Below the pieces are notes generated by a model, which was not told where the DNA came from, searched no databases, and worked only from the letters and a program-made list of their open reading frames with translations. A DNA stretch of 61,416 nt from an uncultured Pseudomonadota bacterium (lineage in GTDB: Bacteria; Pseudomonadota; Alphaproteobacteria; UBA3830): NCBI GenBank assembly GCA_902771535.1, contig CACXWU010000005.1, positions 1-61,416 of the forward strand. The letters run 5' to 3'. Both the position numbers and the translations under genes were made by a program. Shown here piece by piece: positions 1 through 9,356 of the stretch (positions are counted from its first letter, which is position 1; each line of letters opens with the position of its first letter).

Positions 1-159
1 GCAATGAACCCAGTTGATCACCCGCATGGTGGTGGTGAAGGTAAGACCAAGAGCGGTAGGCAGCCAGTTACTCCGTGGGGTAAGCCGACGAAAGGTTACA
101 AGACCAGAAGGAAGGCAAAGCCATCCGATAAGTTTATTTTGACGCGTAGAAAGAAATAG
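1..159 (+). CDS. rplB: Ribosomal protein L2, C-terminal part (cut by window edge)
   Basis: Frame 1 is open from the first base to a TAG at 157-159 and encodes the last 52 residues of large-subunit protein L2. The near-invariant L2 C-terminal signature [12 protein letters not shown] is present, including the histidine known to lie close to the peptidyl-transferase centre, and the tail is basic (LTRRKK). It sits directly upstream of rpsS, as in the standard S10 cluster. The start lies outside the window. Confidence 0.97.
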   Translation, partial: AMNPVDHPHGGGEGKTKSGRQPVTPWGKPTKGYKTRRKAKPSDKFILTRRKK

Positions 160-167
160 GTGAGATT

Positions 168-446
168 GTGGCTCGTTCAGTATGGAAAGGTCCGTTCGTA
201 GACGGATATTTGATGAAAAAAGTGAAAGCGTTATTGGAATCAGGGCGCCGTGATCCTATTAAGACGTGGTCAAGACGTTCGACGTTGATACCTGATTTCG
301 TCGGAGTGACTTTCAATGTACACAACGGACGTAAGTTTATCCCAGTGTTGGTGACCGAAGAAATGGTTGGTCACAAATTGGGAGAATTTGCTCCAACCCG
401 TACATTCAACGGTCATTCGGGTGATAAGGCAGCCAATAAGAAGTAA
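168..446 (+). CDS. rpsS: Ribosomal protein S19
   Basis: 92 residues, the usual length of S19. [18 protein letters not shown] and the [10 protein letters not shown] block are diagnostic. S19 pairs with S13 in the head of the small subunit and contacts 16S rRNA. The start is a GTG, eight bases after the rplB stop, so it is part of the same polycistronic unit as rplB and rplV. Confidence 0.98.
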   Translation: MARSVWKGPFVDGYLMKKVKALLESGRRDPIKTWSRRSTLIPDFVGVTFNVHNGRKFIPVLVTEEMVGHKLGEFAPTRTFNGHSGDKAANKK

Positions 447-457
447 GAGGAGTTATT

Positions 458-829
458 ATGGCTAAAAGATTGAGAATCGTACCAACTTCTGCCGATGTTA
501 TCGCTAAGGACAGAATGGTATTGGCATCTCCTCGCAAGGTGAATCTTGTCGCTAAGATGATCAGGGGAATGTCCGTATCCAAAGCTTTGGATGCATTGAA
601 ATTTTGTAAAAGAGCTGTAGCTCAAGATGTTAGGAAGACTCTTTTGTCCGCGGTAGCGAATGCCGAGACAAATCATTCTCTTGACATCGATTTGCTGACT
701 GTGAAAGAGGCTTATGTCGGGAAAGCCGTCGTACTCAGGAGGTTTATGGCTCGTGCGAAGGGTAGCGGAGCACCTATTCGCAAGAGATTTAGTCGTTTGA
801 CAGTAGTACTATGTGAGACTGAGGGTTAA
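458..829 (+). CDS. rplV: Ribosomal protein L22
   Basis: 123 residues. L22 lines the peptide exit tunnel of the 50S subunit through a long beta-hairpin. The family-typical C-terminal hairpin region is seen as [22 protein letters not shown] ribosome-binding site (AGAGGAG) precedes the ATG. The stop lies one base before the rpsC ATG, implying coupled translation. Confidence 0.97.
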   Translation: MAKRLRIVPTSADVIAKDRMVLASPRKVNLVAKMIRGMSVSKALDALKFCKRAVAQDVRKTLLSAVANAETNHSLDIDLLTVKEAYVGKAVVLRRFMARAKGSGAPIRKRFSRLTVVLCETEG

Positions 830-830
830 G

Positions 831-1508
831 ATGGGACAAAAAGTAAATCCGAATTCGCTTCGTTTGGGAATTATTCGCAACTGGAATTCCTGTTGGTATT
901 CCAAAAAGGACTACGCGAAATTATTGCGTCAGGATTATGAGTTGAGAGAATTTTTGAACAGCAGGCTTAATCAGTCGGGAGTTTCTAAGATTTCCGTCGA
1001 GAGGATGGCAAAAAAAATAGTTGTTACTATCCACACTGCGAAGCCGGGGATGGTAATCGGTAAGAAGGGTAACGGTATTGAAAAGTTGCGTGCTGATTTG
1101 GTCAAGGTTGTTGGATCAGATGTTGCTTTGAACATCGTGGAAATCCGCAAGCCGGAGATTGATGCTAAATTGGTGGCCGATTCTATTGCATCTCAGATTG
1201 AGAAAAGAGTCGGATTCCGTAAGGCTGTTAAGAGAGCAATGCAGTCTACGTTGAGAGCTGGCGGTTTGGGAATCAGGGTTAATTGTTCCGGACGTTTAGG
1301 CGGAGCGGAAATCGCGAGAATGGAATGGTATAGAGAAGGTCAAGTCCCTCTCCACACACTGAGAGCTGATATTGATTACGGATTCGTAACCGCTCACACT
1401 ACCTATGGTGCGATTGGTGTAAAAGTCTGGATCTACAGAGGTGAACAGTTCAATGCAAAGCCTATATTCTTACCGAAGCGTATAGGTGAAAGACAAGAGA
1501 GGGAATAA
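831..1508 (+). CDS. rpsC: Ribosomal protein S3
   Basis: 225 residues from the ATG at 831 ([14 protein letters not shown]). I prefer this start to an upstream in-frame ATG inside rplV because MGQKVNP is the conserved S3 N-terminus. A type-2 KH RNA-binding domain with a GKKGNGI loop lies around residues 70-80, and the C-terminal S3 domain contains [11 protein letters not shown]3 forms part of the mRNA entry tunnel of the 30S subunit. Confidence 0.98.
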   Translation: MGQKVNPNSLRLGIIRNWNSCWYSKKDYAKLLRQDYELREFLNSRLNQSGVSKISVERMAKKIVVTIHTAKPGMVIGKKGNGIEKLRADLVKVVGSDVALNIVEIRKPEIDAKLVADSIASQIEKRVGFRKAVKRAMQSTLRAGGLGIRVNCSGRLGGAEIARMEWYREGQVPLHTLRADIDYGFVTAHTTYGAIGVKVWIYRGEQFNAKPIFLPKRIGERQERE

Positions 1509-1511
1509 GAT

Positions 1512-1922
1512 ATGTTATCTCCAGCCAGAATGAAATATAGGAAGCAATTTAAAGGAAAAATTCACGGAGTTGCTTCACGAGGTTTTACTTTGAGCTACGG
1601 ATCTTACGGATTGAAGGCTTTGGAACCGGCGAGAGTTACTGCTGCGCAGATTGAGGCCGCAAGACGTACGATCACAAGGTGCATGAAGCGTGTAGGTAAA
1701 GTTTGGATCAGAATTTACCCGGATGTTCCTGTTTCCAAGAAGCCGGCGGAAGTCAGAATGGGAAGCGGAAAAGGTGGTGTCGAATGCTGGGTTTGTCGAG
1801 TTCGTCCTGGAACGATTATGTTCGAGATGGATGGTGTCGATGAGTCTTTGGCAAGAGAGGCGTTATCCTTGGCTGCGGCCAAATTGCCGATTTCCACTAA
1901 AATCATAGTCAGGGAGGCATAA
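1512..1922 (+). CDS. rplP: Ribosomal protein L16
   Basis: 136 residues, the canonical length. [15 protein letters not shown] and the [10 protein letters not shown] and RMGSGKG motifs identify L16, which helps shape the tRNA A-site on the 50S subunit. It lies three bases after rpsC and its stop abuts the rpmC start, so it is tightly coupled. Confidence 0.98.
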   Translation: MLSPARMKYRKQFKGKIHGVASRGFTLSYGSYGLKALEPARVTAAQIEAARRTITRCMKRVGKVWIRIYPDVPVSKKPAEVRMGSGKGGVECWVCRVRPGTIMFEMDGVDESLAREALSLAAAKLPISTKIIVREA

Positions 1923-2105
1923 ATGGCTAAAAAGAAAGAAAAGACAGCTTTCGCGGAATTGGATGCAGCGAAGTTAGAGAGAATGAGAATACGTTTTCGT
2001 CGTGTTCTCGGAGAGAGTGTTTCCGCACATGTTGTAAAAAATGCTCGCAAAAACGTAGCAAAATGTGTAATATCATCGGAGAACAGTGAGGGAAAAGATG
2101 CCTAA
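1923..2105 (+). CDS. rpmC: Ribosomal protein L29
   Basis: 60 residues. A short helical protein between rplP and rpsQ, the fixed position of L29, which sits at the tunnel exit where nascent-chain factors bind. Sequence similarity to L29 is modest and the MAKKKEK start is unusual; [10 protein letters not shown] and a helical second half are consistent. It overlaps rpsQ by eight bases. Confidence 0.85.
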   Translation: MAKKKEKTAFAELDAAKLERMRIRFRRVLGESVSAHVVKNARKNVAKCVISSENSEGKDA

Positions 2106-2346
2106 GCGTATTTTAGAAGGGGTAGTAACGAGTAACTCGCGTGACAAAACAGTTACGGTCGCTGTTACCAGAAGAGTGTTGCACCCGCGTTACAAAAAAT
2201 ATATAAATGTAATCAAGAAGTTTCATGCTCATGATGAAAAGAATGAGTGCAACGTCGGAGATAATGTTGCGATTTGCGAATCCAGTCCTATTTCCAAGAC
2301 GAAGAGTTGGATTGTCGTAAAAAATAGTTCTGAGGGGAGTAACTAG
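2098..2346 (+). CDS. rpsQ: Ribosomal protein S17
   Basis: 82 residues from the ATG at 2098 ([10 protein letters not shown]). The usual S17 pattern LxGxVxSxxxDKTVxVxVxR is clear ([19 protein letters not shown]), as is HPRYKKYI. S17 is a primary 16S rRNA binder of OB fold. I chose 2098 rather than the in-frame ATG four codons upstream because the family begins with MPKR. The start lies inside the end of rpmC. Confidence 0.96.
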   Translation: MPKRILEGVVTSNSRDKTVTVAVTRRVLHPRYKKYINVIKKFHAHDEKNECNVGDNVAICESSPISKTKSWIVVKNSSEGSN

Positions 2347-2348
2347 AT

Positions 2349-2747
2349 ATGATACAGATGCAATCGCGGTTAAACGTGGCAGATAATTCTGGTGCTCGTG
2401 AAATTATGTGCATTAAGGTTCTCGGCGGGGCAGGTCGCAGATATGCGAGAGTCGGTGATATCATCGTGGCATCCGTAAAGGAGGCAATTCCTCGTGGAAA
2501 GGTTAAAGAGGGTGATGTTGTTCAGGCTTTGGTTGTCAGAACGGCTTCAGCTATTCACCGCAAGGACGGAAGCGTGATTCGTTTCGACAAAAATGCTGCT
2601 GTTCTGATTAACAAACAGGGAGAGCCGATCGGAACTCGTGTTTTCGGGCCGGTAACGAGAGAGTTGCGTTTGAACAAGAATATGAAAAAAGACAGTGTAG
2701 CGAAGAGCATGATGAAGATCATATCTTTGGCTCCGGAGGTGCTATAA
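2349..2747 (+). CDS. rplN: Ribosomal protein L14, with a short insertion near the C-terminus
   Basis: 132 residues against the usual 122-123. [22 protein letters not shown] and the terminal [11 protein letters not shown] are textbook L14, which bridges the two subunits. The extra length is a roughly ten-residue lysine-rich insertion between GPVTRELR and [11 protein letters not shown] (about residues 108-118). The reading frame is intact, so this is a real lineage feature rather than a frameshift. Confidence 0.97.
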   Translation: MIQMQSRLNVADNSGAREIMCIKVLGGAGRRYARVGDIIVASVKEAIPRGKVKEGDVVQALVVRTASAIHRKDGSVIRFDKNAAVLINKQGEPIGTRVFGPVTRELRLNKNMKKDSVAKSMMKIISLAPEVL

Positions 2748-3062
2748 ATGAATAAATGGCGAATTAAGAAAGGCGATACGGTACAGGTAATCGCCGGTCA
2801 GGATAAAGGCGTAAAAGGTGAAGTTTTGCGCGTTTTGAGGGATGAGCGGAGAGTCGTGGTTAAAGGTGTACATGTTTGCAAAAAGCATCAGAAGCCTTCC
2901 ATGAATAATCCGGGCGGAATCATTGAGAAAGAACAATCCATCCACGCATCTAATGTGATGTTGATTGATCCTTCCAATGAGAAGCCAACTCGTGTCGGGA
3001 TGAAAATGGTTGATGGTAAGAAAGTGCGTTTTTCGAAACGTACAGGTTCTGTAATAAACTAG
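2748..3062 (+). CDS. rplX: Ribosomal protein L24
   Basis: 104 residues. The N-terminal KOW motif is visible in [22 protein letters not shown]24 is an assembly initiator of the 50S subunit. The ATG abuts the rplN stop, so translation is coupled. Confidence 0.97.
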   Translation: MNKWRIKKGDTVQVIAGQDKGVKGEVLRVLRDERRVVVKGVHVCKKHQKPSMNNPGGIIEKEQSIHASNVMLIDPSNEKPTRVGMKMVDGKKVRFSKRTGSVIN

Positions 3063-3075
3063 ACGTGGGAAGAAA

Positions 3076-3615
3076 ATGGCTCGTTTAAGAGATTATTATA
3101 ATGAAAAAGTTATCCAGCAGCTGAAGAAAGCTCTTGGGTTGAAGAATGATTTTGAGGTCCCGTCGTTGACTAAGATTGTCCTCAATATGGGAATGGGTGA
3201 AGGTGTTGCCGACAGCAAGTACGTAAAGCAGGCTGTCGATGAGTTGACCATGATCGCCGGACAAAAAGCGGTTATGACCACAGCTCGTAAGTCTATTGCC
3301 GGATTTAAATTGCGACAGGGGCAAAAAATCGGAGCAATGGTAACACTTCGTGGAGAGAGAATGTACGAGTTCCTCGACAGATTGATTAACATTGCGTTGC
3401 CGAGAGTCAGAGACTTTCGAGGATTGTCTAAAAAATCCTTCGATGGCAACGGAAATTATTCTTTCGGTATTAAGGAACAAATTGTTTTCCCTGAAGTTGC
3501 CGTTAGCAGTGTTGATAATATCCATGGGTTGGATGTTGCTATTGTTACAAGCACCAGGAACGATGCGCATGCCGCAGAGTTGTTGAAGGCTTTTAATTTC
3601 CCATTTGTTTCATAA
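3076..3615 (+). CDS. rplE: Ribosomal protein L5
   Basis: 179 residues, the normal L5 length. Recognised from [27 protein letters not shown]-like text and [21 protein letters not shown]5 binds 5S rRNA and contacts the small subunit. A ribosome-binding site (GGGAAG) precedes the ATG. Confidence 0.98.
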   Translation: MARLRDYYNEKVIQQLKKALGLKNDFEVPSLTKIVLNMGMGEGVADSKYVKQAVDELTMIAGQKAVMTTARKSIAGFKLRQGQKIGAMVTLRGERMYEFLDRLINIALPRVRDFRGLSKKSFDGNGNYSFGIKEQIVFPEVAVSSVDNIHGLDVAIVTSTRNDAHAAELLKAFNFPFVS

Positions 3616-3624
3616 GAGGTTGAG

Positions 3625-3930
3625 ATGGCTCGTTTAAGTAGTATCGAATCAGCAAAAAGAATCCGCAGGGTTGTGAAATCCAAGAGTGCGAAGCGTGCGG
3701 AGTTAAAAGCTATTATTATGGATAAGACAGTGTCTCCGGATAAGCGTTTTGAGGCACAGCTGAAATTGGCGGCTATGCCTAGAACTTCATCGGCGACAAG
3801 AATAAGAAATCGTTGTATGATTACCGGGCGTGCACGCGGTGTATACAGAAAGTTTAATATTTCTCGTATTATGTTGAGAGAAATGGTCGCCGACGGATTG
3901 ATTCCGGGCGTACGTAAAGCAAGTTGGTAA
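3625..3930 (+). CDS. rpsN: Ribosomal protein S14
   Basis: 101 residues: the long, zinc-free form usual in proteobacteria, with no CxxC pairs. The C-terminal signature [20 protein letters not shown] is clear. S14 is a late-binding protein of the 30S head. Spacing to rplE is nine bases. Confidence 0.97.
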   Translation: MARLSSIESAKRIRRVVKSKSAKRAELKAIIMDKTVSPDKRFEAQLKLAAMPRTSSATRIRNRCMITGRARGVYRKFNISRIMLREMVADGLIPGVRKASW

Positions 3931-3946
3931 AAGGAGTTTTTCTAAA

Positions 3947-4339
3947 ATGATGACAGATCCTATTTCAGATATGCTTGCAAGAATTAAAAACGCTTGCAAT
4001 CGTTATTTTGAAACAGTTGATATCCCATCATCCAAAATTAAAGCAGGAATACTGCGGGTCTTGGAAAAGGAAGGGTATATTAACGGTTTCCAAGAAGTTG
4101 CGGTAGACGGTCATAATTTCTTGAGAGTAGAGTTAAGATATTATGAAGGTCGTCCTGTGATTAATATGTTAGACAGAGTTTCTAAGCCAAGCCGTAGAGT
4201 TTACTCGAAGATCAAAAAGGTCAGCTCGGTGTACAACGGATTTGGTATTTATGTCTTGTCCACATCGAAGGGGATTATGTCCGACGCTGAGGCCAAGAAA
4301 GAGAATGTCGGTGGCGAAATTTTGTGTAAGGTGTTCTAA
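3947..4339 (+). CDS. rpsH: Ribosomal protein S8
   Basis: 130 residues. MTDPISDMLARIKNA and the C-terminal STSKGIMSDAEAKKENVGGEILCKVF identify S8, a primary binder of the 16S central domain and in many bacteria the translational repressor of the spc operon. Two ATG codons are tandem (3947 and 3950); either can be the start, and AAAGGAG lies just upstream. Confidence 0.98.
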   Translation: MMTDPISDMLARIKNACNRYFETVDIPSSKIKAGILRVLEKEGYINGFQEVAVDGHNFLRVELRYYEGRPVINMLDRVSKPSRRVYSKIKKVSSVYNGFGIYVLSTSKGIMSDAEAKKENVGGEILCKVF

Positions 4340-4341
4340 AG

Positions 4342-4875
4342 ATGTCTAGAATTGGAAAGCATCCCGTAGAGATTCCGGCCGGCGTTACAGTTACGGTAAA
4401 CGACGGAATCGTTTCAGGAAAAGGTAAAAATGGCGGATTCGAGTTCAAGGTCGCCGAAAGCGTAAATGTAGAACTCGTTGACAACAAGATTGTTTTTAAG
4501 CCGGTTGATGAAAGCAAGAATGCAAGAGCTATGTGGGGAACCTGCAGAGCCGTTGTTGCGAAAAAAATTGCCGGGTTGGTCGAAGTATTCTCCAAGAAGG
4601 TTAACTTAGTTGGAGTGGGATACAAGGCCAGCGTTCAGGGTAAGAATTTGGTTCTTCAATTGGGATACAGTCACGATGTGATTTTTGAAATTCCTGCTGA
4701 TTTGAAGATAGTTTGCGAGAACCCGACTACGATTGTGGTATCCGGTGCGGACAGCCAGAGAGTAGGTGAGGTTATCAAGAATATTCAAAAGTTTAGAGCT
4801 CCAGAGCCTTACAAGGGGAAGGGAGTCATTATTGAAGGTCAGTATGTCTATCGTAAAGAAGGGAAAAAGAAGTAA
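4342..4875 (+). CDS. rplF: Ribosomal protein L6
   Basis: 177 residues, canonical. [15 protein letters not shown] and the C-terminal PEPYKGKGV block with [12 protein letters not shown] are diagnostic of L6, which sits near the factor-binding site of the 50S subunit. Two bases separate it from rpsH. Confidence 0.98.
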   Translation: MSRIGKHPVEIPAGVTVTVNDGIVSGKGKNGGFEFKVAESVNVELVDNKIVFKPVDESKNARAMWGTCRAVVAKKIAGLVEVFSKKVNLVGVGYKASVQGKNLVLQLGYSHDVIFEIPADLKIVCENPTTIVVSGADSQRVGEVIKNIQKFRAPEPYKGKGVIIEGQYVYRKEGKKK

Positions 4876-4877
4876 TC

Positions 4878-5234
4878 ATGGCCAGATTTAGTAAAAATTT
4901 TAAGCGTAGAGCGGCAAGAGCGCGTTTTGCGATACGTCGTAAGGCTTTCGGAAAGCCAAGACTTTCTGTTTTCAGATCGGATCGACACATGTACGCTCAG
5001 ATTATAGATGATTCTTGCGGTAAGACTTTGTGTTCGGCTTCTACTTTGGAGAAGAATTTCAGAGCCGATAAGAGTTCGAACTGTGATGCGGCAGCGAAGG
5101 TCGGGACTTTGATCGCTTCGAAGGCCGTTGAAGCAGGAATAAAAGAGGTTGTTTTTGACCGTGGTGGTTACAACTATCATGGCAGAGTGAAAGCTCTTGC
5201 CGATGGTGCACGTAGCGGCGGATTGGTATTTTAA
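4878..5234 (+). CDS. rplR: Ribosomal protein L18
   Basis: 118 residues. Basic N-terminus, RLSVFRS-type core ([19 protein letters not shown]) and C-terminal [20 protein letters not shown] identify L18, which binds 5S rRNA with L5. It lies two bases after rplF. Confidence 0.98.
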   Translation: MARFSKNFKRRAARARFAIRRKAFGKPRLSVFRSDRHMYAQIIDDSCGKTLCSASTLEKNFRADKSSNCDAAAKVGTLIASKAVEAGIKEVVFDRGGYNYHGRVKALADGARSGGLVF

Positions 5235-5245
5235 GGGTTAAGTTT

Positions 5246-5758
5246 ATGAGTCGTGAAGAAGTAGCTTACATTGAGAAACTTGTAGCAATAAATCGAGTCG
5301 CTAAAGTTGTAAAGGGTGGAAAGAGATTTTCATTTTCAGCTCTGGTGGTTGTCGGAGACGGAAAGGGTCGAGTCGGATTCGCCATGGGTAAAGCGAGAGA
5401 AGTCGCGGATGCCGTGAAGAAAGCTTTTGAGAAAGCAAAAAAGTGTATGGTTAGAATTCCTTTGAGAGAAGGTCGTACTCTGCACCATGATGTATTCGGA
5501 AGATTCGGTGCGGGTAAAGTGGTTCTGCGTTCGGCGGTTTCCGGAACAGGAATCATCGCCGGAGGTGCTATGCGTGCGGTATTCGAAGCTTTGGGAATCC
5601 AAGATGTCGTCAGTAAATGTATCGGATCAGCAAATCCGCACAATATGGTCAGAGCGACATTTGACGCTTTGAGAGCGACTGTATCTCCGAGATACATTGC
5701 TGCGAAAAGAGGCAAGAGAATTGGCGAAGTAACATCTCGTCGTGCATCAGTGAAATAA
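5246..5758 (+). CDS. rpsE: Ribosomal protein S5
   Basis: 170 residues. The double-stranded-RNA-binding-like N-terminal domain has [19 protein letters not shown], and the second domain contains [20 protein letters not shown]5 takes part in decoding accuracy and mRNA unwinding. It sits between rplR and rpmD as expected. Confidence 0.98.
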   Translation: MSREEVAYIEKLVAINRVAKVVKGGKRFSFSALVVVGDGKGRVGFAMGKAREVADAVKKAFEKAKKCMVRIPLREGRTLHHDVFGRFGAGKVVLRSAVSGTGIIAGGAMRAVFEALGIQDVVSKCIGSANPHNMVRATFDALRATVSPRYIAAKRGKRIGEVTSRRASVK

Positions 5759-5767
5759 GGAATAGTT

Positions 5768-5974
5768 ATGGTTAAGGCAAAAGCGAAAGCGAGTAATTTG
5801 ATAGTTACCCAGACGGGTAGCCAGATCGGATGCGTAAAAAACCAGATCGCTTGTTTGAAGGGATTGGGTTTAGGAAAAATCGGAAGAAAATCTACCTTGA
5901 AAGATGACGCCTGCGTAAGAGGTATGATTCGTAAGGTTGCTCACTTGGTGAAAGTGGAGGCTGTAAATGACTGA
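5768..5974 (+). CDS. rpmD: Ribosomal protein L30
   Basis: 68 residues. The L30 fold is recognisable from VTQTGSQIGCVKNQIACLKGLGL and the GMIRKVAHLVKVE ending. It ends with a TGA that overlaps the rplO start by eight bases, indicating coupling and showing that TGA is used as a stop codon here. Confidence 0.95.
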   Translation: MVKAKAKASNLIVTQTGSQIGCVKNQIACLKGLGLGKIGRKSTLKDDACVRGMIRKVAHLVKVEAVND

Positions 5975-6572
5975 GACTAAAAAAGTAAAAACTAAAGTGA
6001 AGACTGACGCAAAAACTGAGGTAAAAAAGGTAAAGGCTGATGCAAAGGCTGAGACTAAGGTTAAGGCTGCGGTTAATGCCAAGGTAAAAGCAAAAGCAGA
6101 TGTGAAAACTAAAGTGATAAAATTAAATAGCTTGAAGGCTCGTAACGGAATAGACAGTAAGGCTCTTGGACGCGGTATTGGATCGGGAAAGGGAAAGACT
6201 TCTACCTTTGGTCACAAGGGAGGTAAAGCTCGTTCTGGACGTGGCAAAGTAGTTTGGTTTGAGGGTGGCCAGATGCCTCTCTACAGAAGACTTCCGAAGA
6301 GAGGTTTCAATTCCATGCAGGATAAGTCTCGTATCAACATCATTAACCTCTGCGATTTGCAGAAACTGTGCGAGGCAAAAGTTCTTGATGCCAAAAAAGA
6401 GGTTACAGTTGACGTCTTGAAGGGTTTAGGTGCTATTAAATCAAACACCGAGTCTTTGAGATTGCTTGCGAAGGGAGAATTAAAGGTCGCTTTGCAAATT
6501 TCTGTGAATTATGCTTCTGATGCAGCGATTAGAGCGGTCGAAGCAGCTGGTGGTAAGGTTCAAGTAGTTTAG
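5967..6572 (+). CDS. rplO: Ribosomal protein L15 with a long Lys/Ala-rich N-terminal extension
   Basis: 201 residues against about 145-155 in most bacteria. The L15 core starts near residue 50 (KLNSLKARNG, then GRGIGSGKGKT and a GQMPLYRRLPKRGF block). The first 50 residues are a low-complexity run of units such as KVKTD, KVKAD and AKAET, rich in Lys, Ala, Val and Thr. The ATG at 5967 is supported by GTGGAGG just upstream inside rpmD. A GTG near 6113 could give a standard-length protein but has no visible ribosome-binding site, so I keep the long form. Confidence 0.95.
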   Translation: MTETKKVKTKVKTDAKTEVKKVKADAKAETKVKAAVNAKVKAKADVKTKVIKLNSLKARNGIDSKALGRGIGSGKGKTSTFGHKGGKARSGRGKVVWFEGGQMPLYRRLPKRGFNSMQDKSRINIINLCDLQKLCEAKVLDAKKEVTVDVLKGLGAIKSNTESLRLLAKGELKVALQISVNYASDAAIRAVEAAGGKVQVV

Positions 6573-6579
6573 GTTGTAA

Positions 6580-7899
6580 ATGATTTTTGGTCAGGGTTTG
6601 AGCTTAGATACGTTTTCAAAAGCATCCGACTTGCAAAAGCGGTTGCTTTTTACGATTATGGCTCTTTTTGTATACAGAATAGGTACGTATATTCCTCTTC
6701 CGGGGTTGGATCCGGCAATTATTGCGGATTTAGCAAACCGCCACATTAACGGCGGCGGGATTTTAGGCATGTTTAACATGTTTTCCGGAGGTGCGTTAAG
6801 TCGTATGACGATTTTCGCGTTGAACTTAATGCCGTACATTTCTTCTTCGATTATCATTCAGTTGATGACAATGGTTTCTCCGACTCTGGAAGCTTTGAAA
6901 AAAGAAGGTGAGACGGGAAGAAAGAAGATTCACCAATATACGAAGTATCTGACGATTTTTGTTGCCAGTTTCCAGGCTTGGGGTATCAGTCTGTTTTTGA
7001 TGAATATCCAGGGATCTCCCGTAGTTATTGGGAATCTATTTCCGGTAATTGCTGTTCCTTGTATTGTTTGCGGGACTTTGTTTCTGGTATGGCTGGGGGA
7101 GCAGATGACTTCGCGTGGAGTTGGTAACGGATCTTCGTTGTTGATCTTTGCCGGTATCGTTGCCAACATGCCTGCAAGCATTATGAATGTCTTGGAGCAG
7201 GGAAGAGCTGGAGCGTTGTCGCCGTTTGCCGTATTTGTGATTTTCGCTATCGGATTTGCGGTTATCGCTTTCGTTTCCTTTGTCGAAAGAGCTCAGCGTC
7301 GTGTATCGATCAATTATCCGCAGCGTCAGGCCATGAGAGCTCAGGGACGTATGATGGATTCAGCAAATCATCTTCCATTGAAGATTAATTCGGCTGGTGT
7401 TATTCCACCAATTTTCGCTTACGCATTGTTATCGTTACCGATAGTGTTGGTTAGCTTTGTGGGACAAGAAAATGAGTATGTCGCAGGTTTCATGGATTTC
7501 TTTACTAGGGGAGGAGCTTGGTTCTCAGTAGTGTTAGTCGTGATGATTGTATTCTTTTCGTTCTTTTACACGGCAGTGGTCTTTAATCCTACGGAGACGG
7601 CAGATAACTTGAAGAAAGCTGGGGGATTCATTCCGGGAGTTCGTCCTGGTAATGCGACTGCTGAGTATTTGGACTACATTCTAACTCGATTGACCACAGT
7701 TGGTGCTTTGTACATGTCTTTCGTATGTTTGATTCCGGATTTCATCAGGTCTCAGTTTAATGTTGAGTTTTTATTCGGTGGGACGGGAATCTTAATTGTT
7801 GTCGGAGTTACTATCGATACAATTTCTCAAATCTACACGCACATTTTGTCTCACCAGTACAAAGGTGTGCTGAAGAAGATTGAAAAGAGGAGAAGGTAA
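6580..7899 (+). CDS. secY: Protein translocase subunit SecY
   Basis: 439 residues with about ten hydrophobic segments, the channel of the Sec translocon. Family marks are RIGTYIPLPG near the N-terminus, LNLMPYISSSIIIQLM, and the cytoplasmic GGFIPGVRPG followed by YLDYILTRLT, which are sites of SecA and ribosome contact. It lies in the spc operon between rplO and adk and overlaps adk by one base (TAATG). Confidence 0.98.
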   Translation: MIFGQGLSLDTFSKASDLQKRLLFTIMALFVYRIGTYIPLPGLDPAIIADLANRHINGGGILGMFNMFSGGALSRMTIFALNLMPYISSSIIIQLMTMVSPTLEALKKEGETGRKKIHQYTKYLTIFVASFQAWGISLFLMNIQGSPVVIGNLFPVIAVPCIVCGTLFLVWLGEQMTSRGVGNGSSLLIFAGIVANMPASIMNVLEQGRAGALSPFAVFVIFAIGFAVIAFVSFVERAQRRVSINYPQRQAMRAQGRMMDSANHLPLKINSAGVIPPIFAYALLSLPIVLVSFVGQENEYVAGFMDFFTRGGAWFSVVLVVMIVFFSFFYTAVVFNPTETADNLKKAGGFIPGVRPGNATAEYLDYILTRLTTVGALYMSFVCLIPDFIRSQFNVEFLFGGTGILIVVGVTIDTISQIYTHILSHQYKGVLKKIEKRRR

Positions 7900-8549
7900 T
7901 GAAAATACTGATTCTCTTGGGAGCGCCGGGGGCCGGCAAGGGTACGGTTGCTCAATATCTGGCAGAAAATTACGACGTTCGTCACTTTTCCACTGGAAAT
8001 TTGCTGAGGAATGAGGTAAAAAAAGAATCTGATATAGGTCTGAGAGTGAAGGATATTCTCGGGTCGGGCGGATTGGTCGGAGACGACATTGTCAACGAAA
8101 TCGTGTCCAAAAATATCGGAGAGGTTTTGAGTACAGGCAGCTTGATTATATTGGACGGATATCCGAGGACGAGGAATCAGGCTATCGAGCTGGACAGAAT
8201 GATGTCCGGATCGTTGAAAGATGAGATTAGAGTTCTCGAGTTAGCTGTCGACAATGAGGTTGTTGTGCAGAGAATTTCTCAGAGAAGAGTTTGCGCTTCG
8301 TGCGGAAAGACCTATGGGCCTCAAGATAAAATTGAGGTTTGTTCTTGCGGCGGAGAACTCATAAAGAGAAAAGATGACGAGGAAGCCGTGGTCAGAAGTA
8401 GGCTGGAAAAGTATGAAGAGGAAACTCGTCCGGTGTCTGACTACTATGCAGATCGATTGGTTAAGGTTTCGGGTGAGGGAAAGCCCGAGGAAGTTGCGCA
8501 GAGAGTAGATAAAACTCTGGCAAAGTTTGAAATAAAAAAGAGGAGATAA
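7899..8549 (+). CDS. adk: Adenylate kinase, zinc-binding type
   Basis: 216 residues. Converts ATP and AMP to two ADP. P-loop GAPGAGKGT lies at residues 8-16, the AMP-binding DGYPRTRNQA around residue 88, and a long-form LID domain. The LID carries CASCG followed by CSCGG, a four-cysteine set that in this family binds structural zinc. The operon position after secY is standard. Translation is coupled to secY through the overlapping stop and start. Confidence 0.97.
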   Translation: MKILILLGAPGAGKGTVAQYLAENYDVRHFSTGNLLRNEVKKESDIGLRVKDILGSGGLVGDDIVNEIVSKNIGEVLSTGSLIILDGYPRTRNQAIELDRMMSGSLKDEIRVLELAVDNEVVVQRISQRRVCASCGKTYGPQDKIEVCSCGGELIKRKDDEEAVVRSRLEKYEEETRPVSDYYADRLVKVSGEGKPEEVAQRVDKTLAKFEIKKRR

Positions 8550-8552
8550 TTC

Positions 8553-8930
8553 GTGGCTCGTATAGCTGGTGTCAATTTACCTGATAAGAAACGTGTTGAG
8601 TTCGCTTTGAGGTATATATATGGTATTGGTCCAAAGCGTTCGAAAAATATTTGCGAGGAGCTTAAGATTCCTGCAGAGAAGAGGGTTTTTGAGCTCTCCG
8701 ACGATGAGGTTTTAAAAATCCGTGAGGTAATCGACAGAGATTATCAGGTTGAGGGAGATCTAAGACGTACTGTGGCGATGAGCATTAAGAGACTTATGGA
8801 TCTCGGATGCTACAGAGGGTTCCGTCACAGAAAAGGACTTCCTGTGCATGGACAAAGAACTCATACCAACGCTCGTACCAGAAAAGGAAAGGCAAGAGCG
8901 ATTCCGGGTAAGAAAAAAGTAACGAAGTAA
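8553..8930 (+). CDS. rpsM: Ribosomal protein S13
   Basis: 125 residues from a GTG start. [21 protein letters not shown]-type start and the basic [19 protein letters not shown] tail identify S13, which contacts the P-site tRNA and the 50S subunit. AGGAG lies just upstream of the GTG. infA and rpmJ, often found here in other bacteria, are absent between adk and rpsM. Confidence 0.98.
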   Translation: MARIAGVNLPDKKRVEFALRYIYGIGPKRSKNICEELKIPAEKRVFELSDDEVLKIREVIDRDYQVEGDLRRTVAMSIKRLMDLGCYRGFRHRKGLPVHGQRTHTNARTRKGKARAIPGKKKVTK

Positions 8931-8948
8931 TAAGAAGGTAGCGCAATT

Positions 8949-9341
8949 ATGGCTTATAAAGGCACTCAAAGATTAAAGAGAAGAGATAGGAAAAATATTG
9001 TATCTGGTGTTGCTCACGTCAATGCGACGTTTAACAACACGATGATCACGATTACGGATCGTCAGGGAAATGCGATTGCTTGGAGTTCTTCGGGAAGTTT
9101 GGGATTTAAAGGATCTCGTAAATCTACACCGTATGCAGCTCAGGTTGCGGCCGAAAAAGCTGCGTCCAAGGCGATTGAGCATGGTATGAAAAATATCGAT
9201 GTTGAGGTAATGGGACCAGGTTCAGGCAGAGAGTCTGCTTTGAGAACTTTCCAAACATTGGGTTTGATTGTTGGGTCGATTAGGGATGTTACACCTATTC
9301 CGCACAATGGTTGCAGACCTCCAAAGCGTCGTAGAGTGTAG
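8949..9341 (+). CDS. rpsK: Ribosomal protein S11
   Basis: 130 residues. [22 protein letters not shown] and the C-terminal [16 protein letters not shown] are near-invariant S11 features. S11 forms the platform of the 30S subunit near the mRNA exit. Eighteen bases follow rpsM. Confidence 0.98.
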   Translation: MAYKGTQRLKRRDRKNIVSGVAHVNATFNNTMITITDRQGNAIAWSSSGSLGFKGSRKSTPYAAQVAAEKAASKAIEHGMKNIDVEVMGPGSGRESALRTFQTLGLIVGSIRDVTPIPHNGCRPPKRRRV

Positions 9342-9356
9342 TAATAGGGGCGAGAA

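Noticed and set aside
813-830. Longer rpsC starting with MRLRVK
   Set aside because: MGQKVNP is the conserved S3 start and the upstream codons lie inside rplV.
3085-3570. 161-codon minus-strand frame within rplE
   Set aside because: It lies wholly opposite a certain ribosomal protein gene, lacks any recognisable domain and is a shadow frame.
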